From NCBI GenBank assembly GCA_016217875.1, contig JACRFN010000066.1, forward strand, positions 1 through 10,381: a stretch of 10,381 nt of DNA, given 5' to 3'. This stretch comes from Candidatus Kerfeldbacteria bacterium. GTDB taxonomy: Bacteria; Patescibacteriota; Patescibacteriia; Veblenbacterales; UBA10138. Below, one piece after another: positions 7,020-10,381 of the stretch. A program made the translations under genes and the position numbers. The notes below the pieces were generated by a model. The model searched no databases, was not told the DNA's origin, and worked only from the letters and a program-made list of their open reading frames with translations. Position 1 is the stretch's first letter. Each line of letters starts with the position of its first letter.

Positions 7020-7047
7020 ATTCGCGATTTGCCATTCGTCATTCGGC
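7020..7047. repeat. Four degenerate 7-base units abutting the infC stop
   Basis: Four consecutive units of pattern ATTYGNN (ATTCGCG, ATTTGCC, ATTCGTC and ATTCGGC), ending one base before the infC stop codon (7048-7050). The period is the same as at 2153-2187 and 8041-8073, but the unit sequence differs. Confidence 0.65.
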
Positions 7048-7641
7048 TTACCTAGGTCTTTTTCTGGCTATCTGCAGACTTACCCGCCCCCCTTGGCGGG
7101 AAAAGGGCACATCAATTACTATGTCCTCGCCTAAATTCTGCGCGAACTTTTCCATGATAATCCTGGCATTATCACCATAAGCTTTCTCGCGACCCCTGAG
7201 CACCATTTCCAAACGCACGCGATGTCCCTCAGCCAAAAATTTTTCCGCTTGCTTGCGCCGCACCCCTTTATCGTGCTCGCCGATTTTAAGCGACAAACGT
7301 ACGCCCTTAGTTTCTACTCTTTTAGCTTTAACACGCTGGGCTTGGGCCAATTTTTGTTGTTTGTACTGAAACTGGCCAAAGTCCATTATTTTGGCAATGG
7401 GCGGCTTGACCGCTGGATTAACCTCCACCAAATCCAGGCCCTGCTCTTGGGCCATCTTTAGGGCCTCAAAAGTCGACACTACACCCCGCGGCTTGCCCAA
7501 CTCATCAATGAGCTGAACCTCGGATATGCGAATGTATTGGTTAACGCGATAGCGCGGTCGAATGTTCAACGAAGTGTCACTAAATATTAGGCCGGGCCAA
7601 AATTTTTGCTGTGCCACGGAACAAGTAAAAACCTTTTCCAT
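7048..7641 (-). CDS. infC: Translation initiation factor IF-3
   Basis: IF-3 binds the 30S subunit, prevents premature joining of 50S and checks the initiator tRNA and start codon. The conserved part starts at RYRVNQYIRISEVQLIDELGKPRGV, continues with EALKMAQEQGLDLVEVNP and PPIAKIMDFGQFQYKQQKLAQAQ (end of N-domain and basic linker), then KGVRLSLKIGEHDKGVRRKQAEKFL and VPFSRQGGRVSLQI (C-domain). The start is unresolved. ATG 7641 is the only in-frame ATG upstream that lies outside tmRNA, but it adds about 28 residues with no family resemblance and sits in the loop of a hairpin at the tmRNA 3' end. TTG 7569 or ATT 7563 would give a family-like N-terminus, and rare start codons such as AUU are known for infC. 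No candidate has an SD. Confidence 0.95.
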   Translation of the reverse strand: MEKVFTCSVAQQKFWPGLIFSDTSLNIRPRYRVNQYIRISEVQLIDELGKPRGVVSTFEALKMAQEQGLDLVEVNPAVKPPIAKIMDFGQFQYKQQKLAQAQRVKAKRVETKGVRLSLKIGEHDKGVRRKQAEKFLAEGHRVRLEMVLRGREKAYGDNARIIMEKFAQNLGEDIVIDVPFSRQGGRVSLQIARKRPR

Positions 7642-7655
7642 CTCGTTTTTACTTG
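7622..7655 (-). promoter_or_regulatory. Hairpin spanning the tmRNA 3' end and infC leader
   Basis: Perfect 11-bp arms CAAGTAAAAAC (7622-7632) and GTTTTTACTTG (7645-7655) enclose a 12-base loop. On the minus strand the first arm starts with the last two bases of the tmRNA CCA and the loop contains the infC ATG candidate. No U-tract follows, so it is more likely a 3'-end processing or stabilising structure than a standard terminator. It could also hide or present an infC start. Confidence 0.55.
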
Positions 7656-8036
7656 GTGGAGGTGACGGGGTTCGCACCCGTGTCTAACTCAGCTTGCTAT
7701 CTTGGGATCCAGGCTCAGTGTCGCTTGGTACAACGCGCGGATAAGGCGACGCTAAAGTCCGCACGAGGTCGTTCCTATAATTTCGGCAAAGTTGCGGAAC
7801 CATAACTTTGACCTAAGCTCGATAAATGACATCCCGGGAGAACTATCGAGCATTGCTCTCTGGGACGGCGCTCACCCTTAAGCGAACGCTGGTGCAAAGC
7901 TCAAGGAAGCAAAAGCTTCACGAGCCTTAGCCACAAATGACTTGGCATTTGTAAGTTGACCGTTTGGTAACGAAGGCAGCCGACTTCGGCCTGCTCAAAA
8001 TAACTTGTCTTGAGTTATCGAAGTGTAAACACCCCC
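7654..8036 (-). ncRNA. ssrA: Transfer-messenger RNA (tmRNA)
   Basis: About 383 nt. The 5' end GGGGGTG pairs with CACCTCC near the 3' end (one G-U) to form the seven-pair acceptor stem, followed by A and an encoded CCA. A T-arm (ACGGG, loop TGCGAAC, CCCGT) precedes it. The loop has G where tRNAs nearly always have U at position 55. The tag frame ends at TAA 7880-7878. With GCC 7946 as resume codon the tag has 22 residues, beginning AKSFVAKAREA and ending FAPAFA, a hydrophobic protease tail. AAT or ACA just upstream could be the resume codon instead. tmRNA with SmpB frees ribosomes stalled on mRNAs lacking a stop and tags the product for proteolysis. It lies 47 bases after smpB and immediately before infC. 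Confidence 0.95.
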
Positions 8037-8040
8037 CGCC

Positions 8041-8073
8041 ATTAGCTATTAGCCAATAGCCATTAGCTAATAG
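8041..8073. repeat. 7-base repeat array between smpB and tmRNA
   Basis: Four full units plus a partial one with pattern AWTAGCY, starting four bases from the tmRNA 5' end. CTATTAG-C and GCTAATAG form an inverted repeat inside it, reinforced by C-rich and G-rich flanks, so the minus-strand RNA may fold here. It occupies nearly the whole smpB-ssrA spacer, so if tmRNA had its own promoter it would have to be in this repeat or in smpB. More likely the tmRNA is processed from a longer transcript. Confidence 0.7.
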
Positions 8074-8083
8074 TGGGGGTTGT

Positions 8084-8536
8084 CTAACGTTTTATTGTTA
8101 AGGAACTGCGAATTTCACGAGCGGTTTCACGCTTACGTATGGCGGCCCGCTTGTCATAGCGTGTTTTGCCGCGAGCCACGGCGAATTCCAACTTGACCAA
8201 CCTGTGCGCAGTATACAGAGAAAGCGGCACTAATGTCAAGCCTGGTTCCCGCATTTTACCCAAAAGATATGAGAGTTCACTAGATTTAAGCAAGAGCTTG
8301 CGATCGCGCCTGGCATCATACCCCGCCTGCACGCCGCTGGCCGGCGGATAAGGCGCAATTGAACAGCCGGTGAGCCACAACTCGTTACCCTTAGGTATAA
8401 GATAAGCGCCCTGCAGTACCACATGCTTGAGCTTGGCTGACTTAACCTCGGGCCCAGACAACACCAAACCAGCCTCGTATTTTTGAAGGATTTCATAATC
8501 GTACCGGGCGCGCTTGTTCTGGGTTAAGGTTGGCAT
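8084..8536 (-). CDS. smpB: SsrA-binding protein SmpB
   Basis: 150 residues. It shows the family order: NKRARYDYEILQKYEAGLVLSGPEVKSAKLKHVVLQGAYL (about 7-46, the OB-like barrel with the EVKS signature), NELWLTGCSIAPY, RDRKLLLKSSEL, and a C-terminal LVPLSLYTAHRLVKLEFAVARGKTRYDKR ending in a basic tail (KRETAREIRSSLTIKR) that enters the mRNA channel in the family. SmpB delivers alanyl-tmRNA to stalled ribosomes. I start at ATG 8536 (MPTLTQNK), the family start; a TTG seven codons upstream adds nothing familiar. No SD. Its RNA partner ssrA follows directly. A promoter/dyad module at 8572-8627 lies 36 bases upstream and matches the module before the TrpR-like gene. Confidence 0.96.
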   Translation of the reverse strand: MPTLTQNKRARYDYEILQKYEAGLVLSGPEVKSAKLKHVVLQGAYLIPKGNELWLTGCSIAPYPPASGVQAGYDARRDRKLLLKSSELSYLLGKMREPGLTLVPLSLYTAHRLVKLEFAVARGKTRYDKRAAIRKRETAREIRSSLTIKR

Positions 8537-8571
8537 ACAACAACTAAACAATATCAATAATCGTTACGTAA

Positions 8572-8630
8572 GCCAAAATGGAAAATACTTTGATACTGGG
8601 AAGTATGGAAGTTTTTGCTAATTTTGTTTA
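8572..8630 (-). promoter_or_regulatory. smpB promoter with dyad operator (copy 1 of a 56-bp module)
   Basis: Positions 8572-8627 match 9193-9248 at 51 of 56 bases. On the minus strand TAAACA (8630-8625), 17 bases, CATACT (8607-8602) makes a promoter pointing at smpB. The dyad ATACT-GGGA-AGTAT (8593-8606) overlaps the -10 box and the expected start point. In this copy the dyad extends outward through ACTT and AAGT. The promoter lies within the last codons of the TrpR-like gene. Promoter and operator roles are inferred. Confidence 0.6.
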
Positions 8631-9145
8631 CCGCGTAAAATTGCTTCTAAATCACGGCTCAATTTACCCTTAAATTGTAGATTACGCAAAACCGTATACA
8701 AACGATCCTTTTGTTTACGGTTGGCCGAAGCAAACACCTCGCGAATCAATAATTCAGGCCAATGATGTAGTGGATATCGACGACGCATTTTAGACCACAA
8801 CTCGTCTATTGATGAATTGGTTTTAATCGATTTTTCTTTTGTTCGTTCAAACATCATACGGAAACCTTCCCCAGCCTCCTCTAACCATAAATTGACTCGG
8901 GCAATCGTTTGAGTGCTTACCTTGAGATCACGTGCTATCTCTTGATACTTCATCCCTTTAAGTAGGGACTTAGCTATCTTCAAACGCTTAGCAAGCATAG
9001 TTAATTCGGCGCGAGAGAGTAAATCTTGAAAAACTTGCGCCGCTTCCGTAAAACCACGGAGGGTACCGAGCGATTGAAAGAAATCCATTAGCACATCTTG
9101 CTCCTCACGCTGAGACAGACGGTTGTGGGGCGAAAATTTAGCCAT
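8618..9145 (-). CDS. TrpR/YerC-like DNA-binding regulator
   Basis: 175 residues. Residues about 12-110 follow the TrpR/YerC-YecD family: QREEQDVLMDFFQSLGTLRGFTEAAQVFQDLLSRAELTMLAKRLKIAKSLLKGMKYQEIARDLKVSTQTIARVNLWLEEAG (shown in its family order, helices around 20-50, then a helix-turn-helix at about 68-90, where KYQEIARDLKV-STQTIARV fits turn and recognition helix). Family members are about 100 residues long; this one has a further 65-residue basic, probably helical tail (SSIDELWSKMRRRYPLHHWPELL onward). The ligand is unknown and no trp genes are nearby. A promoter with a dyad lies 48 bases upstream and its near-copy precedes smpB, so autoregulation and control of smpB-ssrA are plausible. 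No SD at ATG 9145. Confidence 0.82.
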   Translation of the reverse strand: MAKFSPHNRLSQREEQDVLMDFFQSLGTLRGFTEAAQVFQDLLSRAELTMLAKRLKIAKSLLKGMKYQEIARDLKVSTQTIARVNLWLEEAGEGFRMMFERTKEKSIKTNSSIDELWSKMRRRYPLHHWPELLIREVFASANRKQKDRLYTVLRNLQFKGKLSRDLEAILRGKQN

Positions 9146-9192
9146 AAGTTTAGTATCAAGGTTTATTAAGGTTAAGGCCCAAATAGTCTATT

Positions 9193-9251
9193 GCTAAAAT
9201 GGAAAAAACTTTGATACTGGGAAGTATGGAGTTTTTTGCTGATTTTGTAAA
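9193..9251 (-). promoter_or_regulatory. Promoter of the TrpR-like gene with dyad operator (copy 2 of the module)
   Basis: On the minus strand TTTACA (9251-9246), 17 bases, CATACT (9228-9223). The dyad ATACT-GGGA-AGTAT lies at 9214-9227. The central 23 bases covering the dyad are identical to the smpB copy, and the five mismatches all lie outside it. A further AGTATCAA half-site at 9152-9159 sits just before the start codon. Roles are inferred from position and symmetry. Confidence 0.6.
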
Positions 9252-9291
9252 TAGTGAATATGCACTGAATAAACTAGGAGTAACCTATTAT

Positions 9292-9336
9292 ATGTTTAAG
9301 TCCACTATTTATACTTATAATTCCTGGCTAATTTAG
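9292..9336 (+). CDS. Possible 14-aa leader ORF
   Basis: ATG 9292 follows AGGAG (9276-9280) at 11 bases and encodes MFKSTIYTYNSWLI, ending at TAG. It lies upstream of the promoter proposed for the exported-protein gene, so it is not in that gene's main leader. A chance occurrence is quite possible. Confidence 0.15.
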   Translation: MFKSTIYTYNSWLI

Positions 9337-9351
9337 CCAAAGCCCAGAACA

Positions 9352-9380
9352 TTGACAAGTGGCCACTTTAAGCGTAAGGT
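9352..9380 (+). promoter_or_regulatory. Sigma70-type promoter of the exported-protein gene
   Basis: TTGACA (9352-9357), 17 bases, TAAGGT (9375-9380), identical boxes and spacing to 3790-3818. The spacer starts with the perfect 12-bp palindrome AAGTGGCCACTT (9357-9368), a candidate operator. The leader after it is A/C-rich like that of the 3872 gene and ends with the SD AGGAG. Confidence 0.65.
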
Positions 9381-9442
9381 GGGGCAAAATCGAACATCCC
9401 CAAACAACAAAAAACATCCACAAAAAAGGAGTATTAACAACA

Positions 9443-10012
9443 ATGAAAGCAAACATATTTTGTTTCAGGCTGGCTGTGCTGGTGCTGTCTCTGGGCGCAC
9501 AAGCTGCTTGGGCTCAGAATAATGACACACCACCGGCAGCAGTGGTCTATCTGGATCACTTTTATTTCGGTTTGTATCCGTCAGGCCACGGCGCGCTGAC
9601 GGCTCAGGGGCAAGGACCGAATATTTCGGTCTCCCTGCGGCAGGCAAAGGTAAGGCTGTTCGTCTTTGTCGACGGCAACAAGTTGATGCAATGGGCAAAC
9701 CAAAACCCCATTGGCGTACCAGTGGGAGTGGGGAGCGAGATTTCGCTCCTGATCAAGGAAAGAGCTGGGGGAAAATACCCGCACTGGCGACTTAACTTTG
9801 GCGCTGCCTACACCAGTTCACAATCAGTCAGTGTGTGGAATCGGCTGGGCATGATTTACACCAGTCTCAGCTTCATCCACACTCTTGGCAAAGAGTGGAA
9901 TGTGGAGCTTACGCTTGGCCCCGCGCTCGGTTATCATGCCTCTACCTCAAGTCTGGGCGGAGGTATGGCGCTTGGTTTAACAGGACGCGCTGGCATCAGA
10001 TTGCCGCTCTAA
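9443..10012 (+). CDS. Exported beta-rich protein of unknown function
   Basis: 189 residues from ATG 9443. This start is chosen because it gives a clean signal peptide and follows AAGGAG at about ten bases; a GTG at 9359 lies within the promoter. The N-terminus has MKAN, a hydrophobic core FCFRLAVLVLSLGAQ, and a likely signal peptidase I site after AWA (about residue 24, before QNND). The mature part lacks further membrane helices and alternates short polar/hydrophobic strands rich in Gly, Ser and aromatic residues (VRLFVFVDG, WRLNFGAAYTSS, GMIYTSLSFIHTLG, WNVELTLGPALGYH, GMALGLTGRAGIRLPL), resembling a small surface or outer-membrane-type barrel. I do not recognise a family. It has its own promoter and terminator. 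A barrel would be unexpected in a single-membrane CPR cell, so a secreted beta-sandwich, or a different host lineage, are alternatives. Confidence 0.72.
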   Translation: MKANIFCFRLAVLVLSLGAQAAWAQNNDTPPAAVVYLDHFYFGLYPSGHGALTAQGQGPNISVSLRQAKVRLFVFVDGNKLMQWANQNPIGVPVGVGSEISLLIKERAGGKYPHWRLNFGAAYTSSQSVSVWNRLGMIYTSLSFIHTLGKEWNVELTLGPALGYHASTSSLGGGMALGLTGRAGIRLPL

Positions 10013-10042
10013 ACAAGCAAACTCACCGGCTATGAGGCGCTC

Positions 10043-10084
10043 GCAGGGAAGGAATTATCAACAAAATTCCAACCCTGCTTTTTT
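10043..10084 (+). terminator. Intrinsic terminator after the exported-protein gene
   Basis: Two-part stem GCAGGG-AA-GGAATT (10043-10056) pairs with AATTCC-AA-CCCTGC (10065-10078) around the loop ATCAACAA, followed by six T. It starts 31 bases after the stop codon. Confidence 0.9.
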
Positions 10085-10105
10085 ATTTTAATTACACACC
10101 CTATT

Positions 10106-10231
10106 TCCCACTACCACTGCACGCCTACCATTCCCCCAACCCTCGACCATTCTGTATCAATGTGTTAACACATTGATACAAAGATTGAAGTGGAAACTGA
10201 AGGAAAAAAGTACAAAAAGCAGGTAGTGGGA
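10106..10231. repeat. Nested inverted repeat with a perfect 28-bp palindrome
   Basis: Outer arms TCCCACTACC (10106-10115) and GGTAGTGGGA (10222-10231) lie almost symmetrically around a perfect 28-bp palindrome at 10153-10180 with half-site TGTATCAATGTGTT. No gene is visible between the terminator at 10084 and the transposase stop at 10251. This could be an insertion-sequence end, a small non-autonomous element, or a regulatory or termination site. The outer right arm lies 20 bases from the transposase stop, about where an IS terminal repeat would be expected. Confidence 0.55.
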
Positions 10232-10250
10232 CAAAAGAAGCGTTTTCTAG

Positions 10251-10381
10251 TCAATAGCTTCGCACCACTTCCAGGGGTGATTGCATGTTGAGCGCCATAT
10301 GTGGACGCTCTTGGTTGTAATACCTAAGGTACTCAGGAATATCATGACGCCAGGCTTTGAGGGATCGACCGGAACGTCTCA
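10251..10381 (-). mobile_element. Transposase C-terminus (rve/DDE type, IS3 or IS481-like), partial
   Basis: The last 42 codons of a minus-strand frame end at TGA 10253-10251. The residues YLRYYNQERPHMALNMQSPLEVV match the typical end of the integrase-core transposases of IS3 and IS481 elements (Y-N-x-x-R-P-H-x-A-L...P). The catalytic D, D and E residues lie beyond the right edge, so I cannot say whether the element is complete. It marks the boundary of an insertion next to the exported-protein gene. Confidence 0.85.

Noticed and set aside
7642..7677. GTG start for infC at 7677
   Set aside because: It lies inside the 3' end of tmRNA, so the extra codons are tmRNA sequence.
8041..8073. 7-base array considered as a CRISPR-like or rho-independent structure
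   Set aside because: The units are far too short for CRISPR and have no spacers. There is no U-tract for termination before tmRNA.
8537..8557. TTG start seven codons upstream of smpB
   Set aside because: It has no SD, the added residues are not family-like, and ATG 8536 fits SmpB proteins.
9359..9442. GTG start at 9359 for the exported protein
   Set aside because: It falls between the -35 and -10 boxes and would bury the signal peptide. ATG 9443 has an SD and a clean signal sequence.
10079..10250. Possible small coding region between the terminator and transposase
   Set aside because: No start with an SD and no frame of useful length; the region is taken up by inverted repeats.

Overview
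The window reads as a piece of a small-genome bacterial chromosome, most likely a Candidate Phyla Radiation (Patescibacteria) member. This is an inference from four things: terse housekeeping genes, an IleS2-type isoleucyl-tRNA synthetase, a translation-gene cluster with almost no Shine-Dalgarno (SD) sequences, and intergenic spacers filled with short palindromic and 7-base repeats of a kind I associate with CPR assemblies. UGA is used as an ordinary stop and no reading frame is interrupted by UGA, so I see no sign of a UGA-recoded lineage.

Layout. Nearly all housekeeping genes are on the minus strand. Read in transcription order from the right: a TrpR/YerC-like regulator (9145-8618), smpB (8536-8084), ssrA/tmRNA (8036-7654), infC (about 7641-7048), rpmI (6931-6737) and rplT (6663-6316), closed by a strong terminator (6264-6292). 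Next are argS (6189-4459), ileS (3749-762), an unrecognised 164-residue gene (734-240), and recO, which overlaps it by one base and runs off the left edge. Two plus-strand islands break this order: a 153-residue unknown gene with a possible 17-residue downstream ORF (3872-4379), and an exported beta-rich protein (9443-10012). Both islands end at intrinsic terminators. The right edge holds the 3' end of a DDE transposase (10251-10381), preceded by a nested palindrome.

How the genes work together. SmpB and tmRNA are the two partners of trans-translation. IF3, L35 and L20 form the classic infC-rpmI-rplT operon. ArgRS and IleRS charge tRNA, so the window is dominated by translation and ribosome rescue, with RecO (recombinational repair) at the edge.

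Most notable signals. (1) A 56-bp, about 91% identical promoter-plus-dyad module lies upstream of both the TrpR-like regulator and smpB, suggesting that the regulator controls itself and the trans-translation cluster. (2) IleRS carries Ala-Leu-His-His where class I synthetases have His-Ile-Gly-His. (3) The two plus-strand islands share a TTGACA-N17-TAAGGT promoter and a similar A/C-rich leader with a strong SD, unlike the SD-less minus-strand genes. (4) Arrays of 7-base units occur in three places, one of them in frame inside ileS. (5) Two copies of one repeat family with different palindromic cores flank rpmI.
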